NCBI GenBank assembly: GCA_947169885.1
Contig: CAMVRM010000003.1
Location: 53,937 to 117,936, forward strand
Direction of reading: 5' to 3'
Length of the DNA stretch: 64,000 nucleotides
Source: an uncultured Ruminococcus sp.
GTDB lineage: Bacteria > Bacillota > Clostridia > Oscillospirales > Ruminococcaceae
This document shows, piece by piece, positions 1 to 15,957 of the stretch (positions within the stretch are counted from its first letter, which is position 1; each line of letters starts with the position of its first letter). Both the position numbers and the translations under genes were made by a program. The notes under the pieces are model-generated. The model searched no databases. It was given only the letters and a program-made list of their open reading frames with translations, and was not told the origin of the DNA.

Positions 1-1092
1 ACGGCTGTCATATCCGGGCATATCCCACGCTTCCGGCGTGACATAAGAATCAACGGGCGAACCTTTCTGTATGCCCTGACAGAACGCCGTTAAACGCTCC
101 TCATTTTCAAGGCAGACAGATGCAATTATATCTGTACGTTTTTCTGTACTTTTTGGGAAAGTTGTGAAACCCAGGCTCTCAAAAAGCGAGCAGGCGAAAA
201 CGCTCGTTTTAAGTGCCGCTTCAACAACAGTCGGCGCAAAGAAAAATCCCATGAACATCTCTCTGCACTGGTTGAGCGTGCAGCCGACTTCTTTTCCGAC
301 ACCGATGCAGGCAAGTCTGTCGGCGCAGAGTTCCACAAGGTCTTTTCTTCCGCAGATGTAACCGCCTGTCGATGCAATGCCGCCTCCGGGGTTCTTGATA
401 AGCGAGCCGACTATCAGATCAGCGCCCACTGCGAGCGGTTCACGCTTTTCCACGAACTCGCCGTAGCAGTTGTCGACTATTATGATAATGTCAGGGTTTG
501 CTTCACGGGCAGCGGCGATGACCTCGCCTATTGTATCAACCGTGAAAGACGGGCGCAGAGAATAGCCCCTCGAACGCTGGATATAACCGACTTTCTTGCC
601 TGCTGCGGCTTTTTTTATGCCGTCAAGATCGGGAGTGCCGTCGGCTTTCAGCTCCACCTGAGAGTACTTCACGCCGAAATCTGTGAGTGAACCTCTCCCC
701 TTTTCGCCACGTATACCTATGACTTCTTCCATTGTATCATAAGGACTGCCGGTCAGTGACAACATCTCATCACCGGGACGCAGAACGCCGAAAAGCGAGG
801 TCGAAAGCGCATGAGTTCCGTTTACGAAAGTGTGGCGCACGATCGCATCTTCACCGCCGAACGCCTGAGCATAGACTGCATCAAGTGTTTCACGTCCGAT
901 GTCTCCGTAGCCGTAACCCGTTGTACCTTTAAGACAGCTCTCACTCACACGGTTGTCGATGAATGCTTTCAGCACCTTTGCACCGTTGTATTCAGCGTTC
1001 TCGGCTATTGCCGCAAAGTTCTCAGCTGCGTTTTTTTCTGCCTGTCTGCCAAGTTCCAGCAGACGTTTATCTATGTTAAAAAGTTCTTCCAT
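1..1092 (-). CDS. Met_gamma_lyase / aluminium-resistance-like PLP-dependent protein (3' end outside window)
   Basis: Reverse-strand reading from ATG at 1092: MEELFNIDKRLLELGRQAEKNAAENFAAIAENAEYNGAKVLKAFIDNRVSESCLKGTTGYGYGDIGRETLD...; PLP-enzyme motifs (IIVDNCYGEF, SLIKNPGGGIA). Not in the ORF track because it runs off the edge. Confidence 0.85.
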   Translation of the reverse strand, partial: MEELFNIDKRLLELGRQAEKNAAENFAAIAENAEYNGAKVLKAFIDNRVSESCLKGTTGYGYGDIGRETLDAVYAQAFGGEDAIVRHTFVNGTHALSTSLFGVLRPGDEMLSLTGSPYDTMEEVIGIRGEKGRGSLTDFGVKYSQVELKADGTPDLDGIKKAAAGKKVGYIQRSRGYSLRPSFTVDTIGEVIAAAREANPDIIIIVDNCYGEFVEKREPLAVGADLIVGSLIKNPGGGIASTGGYICGRKDLVELCADRLACIGVGKEVGCTLNQCREMFMGFFFAPTVVEAALKTSVFACSLFESLGFTTFPKSTEKRTDIIASVCLENEERLTAFCQGIQKGSPVDSYVTPEAWDMPGYDSR

Positions 1093-1111
1093 TATTCTCT
1101 CCGTTAATATA

Positions 1112-2296
1112 TTATTCAGGAATATGTATACCACGCCTTACAGCGTAGGCATATATCACATCGTACACCTCTGTCACACCCATCATGCCTGCACTGTCTG
1201 CCGCTTCAAGAACATCTTCCTTAGAAAACGCTTCCTCAGGCAGAATGGAAAGCAGTTCACGGACTGTATCTGCATCTTCTTTTAAAATAAGTGCCTGAAG
1301 TATATCACGGATATTGCTCTGTACATATGAAGACACTCTCATGTCTCCCTCAACAGCAAGGCGGGCGTACATATAACTGAGCGTATTCAAGTCCAGCGTA
1401 CCTTTCAGCTCAAAGCTGCGCTCACCAAGTACGACTGTTTTCAGCGAATCACATTCCCAGAAGCAAGTGCCGATGCCTACATCATCATCAAATTTTTTGC
1501 GGAATGTAACACCAATGGGCAGACGCAATTTTTCCAGCGCAGTACAGCCCCTGAAAGTGTCAAAAGCATCAATTATCTTCACGCTGTCGGGTAAGTATAT
1601 CTCTTTAAGTGCTGTGCAGTCAGAAAAAGCTCTGTGTTCGATCACCTTCACCGTGTCCGGGATAATGACACTTTTGAGCATAGTGCAGTCTTCAAAGGCA
1701 AATGAACCGATCTTCGTCACGCCCGCGGGTATCTCGAAGCTGGTGAGCAGTTCACAGGATTTCAACACGTTAAAGAACTCACCAGTCAGACGTTTAGGGA
1801 ATCTCACGTCCTCCAGTGCTGTGCAGTTCGAGAACAGTCCGTAGCCTATCTGACTTCCATTAAGGCTGTCGGGAATATAGGCTTTTTCAAGTGCAGAGCA
1901 ATCGCTGAACACCCAATCGCCCAGCTTTGTCACACTTTCAGGGATCATCACTTCCCTGAGAGAAGCACAGCCGCCAAAAGCACTGTTGTCTATCTCTTTA
2001 AGGGAAGATGGAAACTGTATCTTAGTAAGGCATTTGCAGTCTTTAAAAGCATTCTTGCCTATCCTTGTACAGCCCTTGGGTATCTCAAATTCCTCGATGT
2101 CGTTTCTATCCCTGTACTTGCCGTCAGGAATTTCATTTACCTTTTCTTTCTGCTTTGTCGGAGGCGGATAAGGAACGCTCTGCTGAACAGTCGGCGGAGC
2201 GGTTTTCTTCTGGTTCTGCTTTTCAAGGTATTCCCCCGAAGCTCTCTCGGCAGCTTTGATAACAAGCTTGCTTAACAGCATATCAAAAAAGCCCAT
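1112..2296 (-). CDS. BspA-like leucine-rich repeat protein (LRR_5)
   Basis: Repeated units such as IPKGCTRIGKNAFKDCKCLTKIQFPSSLKEIDNSAFGGCASLREVMIPESV; no obvious signal peptide. Confidence 0.85.
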   Translation of the reverse strand: MGFFDMLLSKLVIKAAERASGEYLEKQNQKKTAPPTVQQSVPYPPPTKQKEKVNEIPDGKYRDRNDIEEFEIPKGCTRIGKNAFKDCKCLTKIQFPSSLKEIDNSAFGGCASLREVMIPESVTKLGDWVFSDCSALEKAYIPDSLNGSQIGYGLFSNCTALEDVRFPKRLTGEFFNVLKSCELLTSFEIPAGVTKIGSFAFEDCTMLKSVIIPDTVKVIEHRAFSDCTALKEIYLPDSVKIIDAFDTFRGCTALEKLRLPIGVTFRKKFDDDVGIGTCFWECDSLKTVVLGERSFELKGTLDLNTLSYMYARLAVEGDMRVSSYVQSNIRDILQALILKEDADTVRELLSILPEEAFSKEDVLEAADSAGMMGVTEVYDVIYAYAVRRGIHIPE

Positions 2297-2319
2297 TGTT
2301 AAGTCTCCTTATTTCTTTT

Positions 2320-3117
2320 TTATCTGAATTCCTCTTTAAGTTCAAAAACCCTGTCATGAGCGATAGCCTTAAAGCCTATCTCCTCATAGTAGCTGACACG
2401 GTGAGGGCGTGCAAACAGCCGCACTTCAAAGCCGTCATTCGTCAGGCGTTCGCCTATCCAGTAAAGCAGGCGGCGTGCATAGAACTGCCCTCTGTATTCG
2501 GGGAGAGTTGCAACGTGCCCTATGAGTGCTTTTCTGTCGATTATGTATTGGATAGTCGCAGTCGAGCAGTTTTCCTTTCCCGAATCATCTTTCATGAGAA
2601 ATGACTGCGAAAGACCGTGACGAACTCTGTGCGAAGTGTCGGTTATCCACAGTTCATAGGACTGTGCAAGTGTCGGGAACGACACTCTGAGAATATCGAA
2701 CACCGAATCAAGGCTCGGGCACTCGTCAATGTCCAGCACAGGCAGTGCGCCCTTTGAGCAGAACGCAAATTCCGTGCGGTTGTCGGGAGAATACATATCC
2801 GCAAGCAGAGGTTCTAACTTATCCGAATAAACGGGGTCGATCTCGACCGAATAAGGCTTCATCATGTGGACGAATATCGCAATATCTTCAAGTTCCTTAT
2901 CGGTGAAACGAATATCCTGCATATCGCTTATGACCGCTGACGCATTGAACGCCGAGATTATACCGACTGCCTGCTCCTCACGCTTTATCACAAATATGCG
3001 TGAGAAGTCATACTTTATACCGTATGCCAGAAAATGTGATTTTATTCTCCTGCCGTAGTGTGTTGAACTGAGCCTTTCAAAAAGGCTGCTGTCATTAGTT
3101 TCCAACTGATAGATCAT
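2320..3117 (-). CDS. GNAT family N-acetyltransferase
   Basis: C-terminal IGHVATLPEYRGQFYARRLLYWIGERL acetyl-CoA binding motif; start MIYQLETND overlaps the end of the upstream M42 gene by 4 nt. Confidence 0.75.
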   Translation of the reverse strand: MIYQLETNDSSLFERLSSTHYGRRIKSHFLAYGIKYDFSRIFVIKREEQAVGIISAFNASAVISDMQDIRFTDKELEDIAIFVHMMKPYSVEIDPVYSDKLEPLLADMYSPDNRTEFAFCSKGALPVLDIDECPSLDSVFDILRVSFPTLAQSYELWITDTSHRVRHGLSQSFLMKDDSGKENCSTATIQYIIDRKALIGHVATLPEYRGQFYARRLLYWIGERLTNDGFEVRLFARPHRVSYYEEIGFKAIAHDRVFELKEEFR

Positions 3118-4139
3118 AGCTTTTGTATCCGTTCTGCAAATGCTGTCACCAGCTTGTATGCGTTTGTCATGTCCTCTGCGGCGATAACACTTGCGGGCGA
3201 ATGAAGATACCTGCAAGGCAGAGAAACTGCCGCTGTGCGCACACCCCCACGGGAAACGTGTATCGCACCTGCATCGTTTCCGCCTGCGACAACTGTTTTT
3301 GTCTGACAGGGAATGCCCAGTTCCTCAGCCGTGCTGAATGCGAGATCGTACAGTTCCTTGTCATATATCGTGTGTCTGTCCATGTATGAAACAACAGGAC
3401 CTTTTCCGACTTCGCAGACACGCTTTTCTTCCGTGGAGGACGGAATGTCGGCGGCGGTGGTAGATTCCAGCACTATCGCATAATCGGGGTCAACGGTATA
3501 AGCCGCAGCTGTCGCACCACGAAGTCCGACTTCTTCCTGCACCACAAACGTGAAATATGTATCGTATTCAAGTTCCGAGTTTATCATTTCTATCATCATG
3601 GCACAGCCTGCTCTGTCGTCGATAGCTTTTGACTTTATACGTCCCTCGCCGAACCGCAGGAATTCCGAATCGAACACAACGCTGTCCCCGGGTTTCACAA
3701 GCTTCATAGCTTCCTCACGGGAATCCACGCCGATGTCGATGCACAGATCCGAGTGGTCTGCCGCCTTTTCAAGCTGCTTATCGGTAAGGTTGTGTATCGC
3801 TATTCCTGCGATAACGCCGAGATGCTTATCTTTACCCACATAGACACGCTTTCCGAAAAGCACTCTCGGGTCAATGCCGCCTACTTCCGCAAATTTCAGC
3901 GAACCGTCCGAACAGATGTGAGTAACTATCAGTCCTACCTCGTCCATGTGCGCTGAGAAAAGCAACTTGTGCTTAGGGGTCTGCCTGCCCTTTTTGAATG
4001 CGATAACGCTTCCAAGAGGGTCGATGCTGTATTCGCACTTACCCTCAACAGCCTTTATTATGTAGTCCCTGACTGCGCCCTCATCGCCCGAAATTCCGTC
4101 AAGAACGCACAGTTCTTCCAATCTTTTTATAAGTTCCAT
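3114..4139 (-). CDS. M42 family metallopeptidase (glutamyl aminopeptidase-like)
   Basis: SAHMDEVGLIVTHI, IDDRAGCAMMIE, VVQEEVGLRGA, VAGGNDAGAIH motifs. Confidence 0.9.
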   Translation of the reverse strand: MELIKRLEELCVLDGISGDEGAVRDYIIKAVEGKCEYSIDPLGSVIAFKKGRQTPKHKLLFSAHMDEVGLIVTHICSDGSLKFAEVGGIDPRVLFGKRVYVGKDKHLGVIAGIAIHNLTDKQLEKAADHSDLCIDIGVDSREEAMKLVKPGDSVVFDSEFLRFGEGRIKSKAIDDRAGCAMMIEMINSELEYDTYFTFVVQEEVGLRGATAAAYTVDPDYAIVLESTTAADIPSSTEEKRVCEVGKGPVVSYMDRHTIYDKELYDLAFSTAEELGIPCQTKTVVAGGNDAGAIHVSRGGVRTAAVSLPCRYLHSPASVIAAEDMTNAYKLVTAFAERIQKL

Positions 4140-4141
4140 TT

Positions 4142-5158
4142 TCAGAACAGCCCCCTTTCACAGAATGCCGCAGCAAGCGCCGCCGTTTGTTCAACGTCCG
4201 AGAGCTTGACAGCCTCGACAGGAGTGTGCATATATTTTATCGGTATAGAAACAGTGCAGGCAGGAACGCCGCCCTTTGCAACGGCTATCGCATCTGCATC
4301 AGTGCCTGTTCTGCCGCCCATTACCTCGGGCTGCCACGAAAGCTTTTCCGCTTCGGCAGTCTCGCAAAGGCAGTTGGACAGCCTTCTCGAAAGCACAGGA
4401 GAAATGCCTATCATTGTACCCTTGCCTATCTCGCCGACTTCGCCCTCAGTCTCGCCGTGAACTCTGCCGAAGCTGACATCAAACACAAGTGCAAGGTCTG
4501 CATCAGCCGTGAAAGCGCCTGTCTTTGCGCCCTGACCGCCGACTTCCTCGCAGACGGAGAACAGCACTTTTATATTGTATGCCGACTGTTTTTCGGCTAT
4601 CCTTTCAACTGCCGAGATAACTGCCGCCGCACAAACTCTGTCATCGAGCGCCTTTGAGGTAACAAGTTCGCCCATGTGTGCAGGCTCGTTCTCGATAAGA
4701 ACTCTGTCACCAAGCGAAATGAGTTCCTTTGCCTTTTCGCCCGAAAGACCCGTGTCAACATACAGTTCGTCAATGGGTGCAGTCTTGTCATGCTCTTTCT
4801 GCAAGTGGGGCGGAACGCTGGTCATAACGCCTTTAAGCGTTTCTTTGCCGTAGATAGTCACCTGTGAAGCAGGCAGAACTCTTGCATCTATGCCGCCGCA
4901 CTTTGAGACACGCAGAAAGCCGTCCTCAGTGATATAGTTCACGATCATTCCTATCTCGTCTATGTGTGCGTTCAGCAGGAGAGTTTTTTTGCTGTCATCA
5001 TGCTCACCGACTTCGCAAAGCACATTGCCGAGAGCGTCTCTTTTGACAGTGCCGTAACTACCGAGCAGTTTTTCGCACACACTGCCTATATCGCTTTCGT
5101 TTCCCGAAACGCCCTGCGGAGTGCAGAGCTGTCTGATAAGTTCAAAAATGTCCGTCAT
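4142..5158 (-). CDS. M42 family metallopeptidase (second, tandem copy)
   Basis: NAHIDEIGMIVNYI, LDDRVCAAAVI, CEEVGGQGAKTGA, GGRTGTDADAI motifs. Confidence 0.9.
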   Translation of the reverse strand: MTDIFELIRQLCTPQGVSGNESDIGSVCEKLLGSYGTVKRDALGNVLCEVGEHDDSKKTLLLNAHIDEIGMIVNYITEDGFLRVSKCGGIDARVLPASQVTIYGKETLKGVMTSVPPHLQKEHDKTAPIDELYVDTGLSGEKAKELISLGDRVLIENEPAHMGELVTSKALDDRVCAAAVISAVERIAEKQSAYNIKVLFSVCEEVGGQGAKTGAFTADADLALVFDVSFGRVHGETEGEVGEIGKGTMIGISPVLSRRLSNCLCETAEAEKLSWQPEVMGGRTGTDADAIAVAKGGVPACTVSIPIKYMHTPVEAVKLSDVEQTAALAAAFCERGLF

Positions 5159-5170
5159 ATCGAATGCAGA

Positions 5171-6562
5171 TCAAAGCTCATTTACAAGACGCTTGAAATG
5201 CTTACCTCTTTCCTCAAAATTATTGTAAAGATCAAAGCTTGCGCTTGCAGGAGAAAGCGAAACTATATCCCCTGCCGATGCGTATTTATAAGCCTGATAG
5301 ACCGCTTCTTCAAGGGTCTTGACGTTTATTATTTTAAGACCGCTGTCGGGATAGAGCGCCGAGCCTTTTACTGCCGCCTCTATCTTAGGACCTGTTGCGC
5401 CGAGAAGTATCAGTATCTTGACTTTTTCGTTCACAAGGTCAGCCATGGGTTCATAAGGTATCTTCTTGTCATAGCCGCCTGCGATAATGATTATCTTCTG
5501 GTCGAAAGAATTTAAACCTGCCATAACTCTTGTTGGGCTGGTAGCGATAGAATCATTGAACCACTTAACGCCGTCAAGTTCTCTTATGAACTCGATGCGA
5601 TGCTCAACTCCGCCGAATGAGATAGCAGTGTTGACGATGCTCTCGATCGAAACTTCGCCCCATACTGCCGAGATAGCGGTCAGGTAGTTGTCAACATTGT
5701 GTATTCCGGGGATGCGGATGTCGTCCTTGTGGACTATCTCGGTAACGTTGTCCTTGTCCCTGTAACAAAGCATACCGTCCTCACGCAGGAAAGCTCCACG
5801 CTCGGTATTGCCCGAGAGTGAGAACTTGACAAGCGTTCCTCTTACCAGCGGAGCAAGCTTCATCGTCTCCTCATTGTCAGCGTTGAGGACTGTTCTCGAA
5901 AAAGCGTTCTGGTGGCGGATAAGGTTGCATTTTGAGTCGATGTATTCTTCCATTGTGCCGTGAACATCAAGATGATTTGGCGAGATGTTCGTGATAACTG
6001 CCACGTCAGGCGAACGGCGCATGGAAATAAGCTGAAAGCTGGAAAGCTCGACTACCGCAACGTCAGATTCGCTCATAGTCTCGACAAGCGGCAGAAGCGC
6101 CTTGCCGATGTTGCCGCCCAGATGAACACGTCTGCCCTCGGCTTTCAGAAATTCACTGATAAGCGTTGTGGAAGTGGTCTTTCCGTCAGAACCTGTCACG
6201 CCGTATATCTTGCAGGGGCAGAGGTCAAAGAACACTTCCATTTCGGAAGTGATGACAACTCCTGCTTCCCTTGCCTTTGTAAGCACGGGGTTGTTGAAAT
6301 ACATACCGGGGGTGCGGAACACGATGTCGCAGTTGAACACTTCGTCAAGATAGTTCTCACCCAGCGCAAAATCAACGCCCTTTGCCGAAAACTCATAGTA
6401 CAGATCCTCGGGGAAATGATCCTCGTCCTTTTTATCCATGATAACGACTTTGATGCCCTTTGTCAGGAACACTCTTATGAGCTGTGTGTGTGAAACACCG
6501 GTGCCGATAAAGCCCACACGCTTATCTTTTATCGAATTGAAAAATCTCTGTGCCTTTGTCAT
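5171..6562 (-). CDS. murD: UDP-N-acetylmuramoylalanine--D-glutamate ligase
   Basis: GVTGSDGKTTSTTLI ATP-binding loop, NISPNHLDVHGTMEEYIDSK, AGGYDKKIPYEPM; MTKAQRF start chosen over the longer ORF. Confidence 0.9.
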   Translation of the reverse strand: MTKAQRFFNSIKDKRVGFIGTGVSHTQLIRVFLTKGIKVVIMDKKDEDHFPEDLYYEFSAKGVDFALGENYLDEVFNCDIVFRTPGMYFNNPVLTKAREAGVVITSEMEVFFDLCPCKIYGVTGSDGKTTSTTLISEFLKAEGRRVHLGGNIGKALLPLVETMSESDVAVVELSSFQLISMRRSPDVAVITNISPNHLDVHGTMEEYIDSKCNLIRHQNAFSRTVLNADNEETMKLAPLVRGTLVKFSLSGNTERGAFLREDGMLCYRDKDNVTEIVHKDDIRIPGIHNVDNYLTAISAVWGEVSIESIVNTAISFGGVEHRIEFIRELDGVKWFNDSIATSPTRVMAGLNSFDQKIIIIAGGYDKKIPYEPMADLVNEKVKILILLGATGPKIEAAVKGSALYPDSGLKIINVKTLEEAVYQAYKYASAGDIVSLSPASASFDLYNNFEERGKHFKRLVNEL

Positions 6563-6806
6563 AGTTACTCTCCTTTTCGGAACTTTCCATAACAGTCCCA
6601 TTTTAAAAATACCCTATATATTATATAACATCTCCGCTGAAATTACAAGAGTTATCCATGAAATTTAACATCTTTTATAAGTATTTATTATTTTGACTGT
6701 CAGAATTTGTCTTTTATCATAAACCTACGGCTTATTTTTATTGTGAAAAACACACAAATACAAACGTGATGATATGGTGAAAAGTATCTATAATGAGCTT
6801 TTGCTA

Positions 6807-6835
6807 TTGCAAAAAAATAATCTTTGTGTTATAAT
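6807..6835 (+). promoter_or_regulatory. sigmaA-type promoter for the flavodiiron gene
   Basis: TTGCAA-N17-TATAAT. Confidence 0.6.
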
Positions 6836-6874
6836 AGTGTTACCGAATAAAAGTTAAAACGGAGGAATGTAAAA

Positions 6875-8029
6875 ATGTTTATAAGAGATGATATATTATA
6901 CGTTGGAGTGAACGATCATCAGATCGACCTGTTCGAGGGACTTTACGATGTTCCCAACGGCATGGCTTACAACTCCTATGTCATAAAGGACGAAAAGACC
7001 GCTGTCATGGACTCGGTAGACCAAAACTTCGGCGATGAATGGATAGCTAATATAAAGCAGGCGCTGGGCGGTTCTGCACCCGATTATCTCATCGTTCAGC
7101 ACATGGAGCCGGATCACAGCGCAAACATCGGCAGATTCGCTGCTGAGTTCCCGAACGCAAAAATTGTCGGCAACGCCAAGACATTCGCAATGATAAAGCG
7201 CTTTTTCGGCACAGACTACCCCGACAAGCAGGTAGTTGTCAAGGACGGCGAGACACTTTCTCTCGGTTCGCACGAACTCAAATTCGTGTTCGCTCCCATG
7301 GTCCACTGGCCCGAGGTCATGTTCACTTATGACGCTGCCGCAAAGGTGCTTTTCACGGCAGACGCTTTCGGAAAGTTCGGCGCTCTTGACGTTGAAGAGG
7401 ACTGGGCTTGTGAGGCAAGACGCTACTATTTCGGCATCGTCGGCAAATACGGTATGCAGGTGCAGAACGTCCTGAAAAAGGCGGCGGCACTCGACATTCA
7501 GACTATCTGCCCTCTGCACGGTCCTGTACTGTCCGAAAATTTAGACTACTACCTCGAATTGTACAACACATGGTCAAGCTACGGAGTTGAGAGCGAGGGA
7601 CTTTTCATCGCTTACACTTCCGTTTACGGCAACACGAAAAAAGCTGCCGAACTGCTCAAAGAAAAGCTTGAAGCAAAGGGCTGTCCGAAAGTCGCTGTCG
7701 CCGATCTTGCAAGAGAAGATATGGCAGAATCTGTCGAGGACGCATTCCGCTACGGAAAGCTTGTCCTTGCGACTACCACATACAATGCGGACATCTTCCC
7801 GTTCATGCGTGAGTTCATCAACGACCTCACCGAGAGGGGCTATCAGAACCGCACTATCGGCATAATCGAGAACGGCACATGGGCACCAATGGCTGCAAAG
7901 GTCATCAAGTCGAAGTTCGAGAAGAGCAAGAACATTACTTTCGCCAACACCACCGTAACAGTAAATTCAGCACTCGACAGCACTTCCGAAGCACAGATAG
8001 AAGCACTTGCCGACGAACTCATGGGCTGA
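6875..8029 (+). CDS. FprA-family A-type flavodiiron protein
   Basis: HMEPDHSANIG metal site, metallo-beta-lactamase then flavodoxin domain (IAYTSVYGNTKKAAELL). Confidence 0.9.
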   Translation: MFIRDDILYVGVNDHQIDLFEGLYDVPNGMAYNSYVIKDEKTAVMDSVDQNFGDEWIANIKQALGGSAPDYLIVQHMEPDHSANIGRFAAEFPNAKIVGNAKTFAMIKRFFGTDYPDKQVVVKDGETLSLGSHELKFVFAPMVHWPEVMFTYDAAAKVLFTADAFGKFGALDVEEDWACEARRYYFGIVGKYGMQVQNVLKKAAALDIQTICPLHGPVLSENLDYYLELYNTWSSYGVESEGLFIAYTSVYGNTKKAAELLKEKLEAKGCPKVAVADLAREDMAESVEDAFRYGKLVLATTTYNADIFPFMREFINDLTERGYQNRTIGIIENGTWAPMAAKVIKSKFEKSKNITFANTTVTVNSALDSTSEAQIEALADELMG

Positions 8030-8070
8030 AATAAACAACAATGATCTTATTAGACAAGGAGGGCACACAC

Positions 8071-8682
8071 ATGGCACAATATGACCCCACAGCATTATTC
8101 AAGCTTGGCTACGGACTTTATGTGATAACTTCAAATGACGGCAGCCGTGACAACGGTATGATCTGCAACACCGTTTCACAGGTGGCAGTCTCTCCCGACA
8201 AGCTTGCAGTTGCGATAAACAAGGCGAACTACACTCACGACACGATAAAAGAAACAGGCTTCATGAACGTAAATTGCCTGACGGAAGAAGCACCGTTCGA
8301 GCTGTTCAGACAGTTTGGATTCCAGAGCGGCAGAGATGTGAACAAGTTCGAGGGCGAACAGGTGTTCCGCACCGCAAACGGAGCGGCGATTCTTACAAAG
8401 TTCATCAATGCGTTTATCTCGCTGAAAGTCACCGACTATGTTGATCTGGGCAGTCACGGGCTGTTCATCTGTGAACTGACCGACTCGGCTGTCATGAACA
8501 GCAAGCCCTCCATGACCTACGCATACTACCACGCAAACGTCAAGCCTAAACCGCAGGCTGAAAAGAAAAAGGGTTTTATCTGCAAGATATGCGGATACAT
8601 CTACGAGGGCGACACGCTCCCCGAGGACTTTATCTGTCCGCTCTGCAAGCACCCCGCTTCCGATTTTGAACCAATAGAATAA
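8071..8682 (+). CDS. Flavin reductase domain fused to C-terminal rubredoxin (high-molecular-weight rubredoxin type)
   Basis: MAQYDPTALFKLGYGLYVITSNDGSRDNGMICNTVSQVA...; C-terminal FICKICGYIYEGDTLPEDFICPLCKHPASDFEPIE; start taken at internal MAQYDP of ORF 8041-8682. Confidence 0.9.
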   Translation: MAQYDPTALFKLGYGLYVITSNDGSRDNGMICNTVSQVAVSPDKLAVAINKANYTHDTIKETGFMNVNCLTEEAPFELFRQFGFQSGRDVNKFEGEQVFRTANGAAILTKFINAFISLKVTDYVDLGSHGLFICELTDSAVMNSKPSMTYAYYHANVKPKPQAEKKKGFICKICGYIYEGDTLPEDFICPLCKHPASDFEPIE

Positions 8683-8689
8683 GACTTTT

Positions 8690-8720
8690 GCGCCGTCATT
8701 AGCTTGGCGGCGCTGTTTTT
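8690..8720 (+). terminator. Rho-independent terminator
   Basis: GCGCCG...CGGCGC stem followed by T-run. Confidence 0.6.
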
Positions 8721-8734
8721 GGAGGAATATTTTT

Positions 8735-15189
<6,455 letters not shown>

Positions 15190-15216
15190 ATTCTTCGTGA
15201 TATTTTCCTAAAACAC

Positions 15217-15245
15217 TTGAAAAAGAATAATAAATATGTTATAAT
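15217..15245 (+). promoter_or_regulatory. sigmaA-type promoter
   Basis: TTGAAA-N17-TATAAT upstream of the 15274 ORF. Confidence 0.5.
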
Positions 15246-15273
15246 GTAACAAAAACAAATAGGAGGCGTTCTT

Positions 15274-15702
15274 ATGAAGAAGAAACCTGTAACAGTCGGC
15301 GGACTGGAAATACCGTTCACAGTCGGAGATGAATATTTTACTATATCCGAGCCTGATGCCGATGACAGATACACCGATCACTTCAAGTTCGGAGTGGAAG
15401 GACCCGAAACAGTCGAGGGCATACTTATCGACGCTGACGGCATCTATGTCGGCGACAGCGAGGAACTGTTCTATCCGCTTATCGAGGTTTTCAAGACCCG
15501 TGAAGAAGCGGAGGAACTGATAAAACTGCTGGGTATAGACAAGCTGCCGTTCGCCGAGAACGATGCTGTCAACTCTCCGAAAGGCGATGACACCATTGCC
15601 GCACTTTCGATAGACTATGACAGAAGAAAACTGATAATCCACACTGACAAGGGATATAACTTTACGCTCGAAGAGTGGGGAGAGTCTGTTACACCGAGAT
15701 AA
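15274..15702 (+). CDS. Hypothetical protein
   Basis: 142-aa ORF with RBS (aggagg) and its own promoter; no family recognised. Confidence 0.7.
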   Translation: MKKKPVTVGGLEIPFTVGDEYFTISEPDADDRYTDHFKFGVEGPETVEGILIDADGIYVGDSEELFYPLIEVFKTREEAEELIKLLGIDKLPFAENDAVNSPKGDDTIAALSIDYDRRKLIIHTDKGYNFTLEEWGESVTPR

Positions 15703-15716
15703 AATTTTCTGACAAG

Positions 15717-15756
15717 TTAAAGAACCTGACAGTAAAACCGTTGGGTTCTTTTTTAT
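15717..15756 (+). terminator. Rho-independent terminator
   Basis: AAAGAACC...GGTTCTTTTTT. Confidence 0.6.
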
Positions 15757-15892
15757 TTCTGAGTAAAATTTTGACGAAATGTATTTGAGAATAATGACCT
15801 CAGCGGAGCATATCCCACTCGAAAATCTGTAAAGCAAAACACTGAATATCAAGGCGTTAAATGATAATTTTCCGAAAAAAAGCTGAAAGCTA

Positions 15893-15921
15893 TTGCATTT
15901 TTTAAGCAAGTGTGATATAAT
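15893..15921 (+). promoter_or_regulatory. sigmaA-type promoter
   Basis: TTGCAT-N12-TGTGA-TATAAT upstream of GH95. Confidence 0.55.
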
Positions 15922-15957
15922 TAAGTAGATTAGGCAACACTTGAAAGGACGATCTCT

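Noticed and set aside
3114-5158. Recent duplication of the M42 peptidases
   Set aside because: The two proteins share family motifs but are clearly diverged; this is an ordinary tandem paralog pair.
6896-7519. 207-aa minus-strand ORF
   Set aside because: Shadow of the flavodiiron gene.
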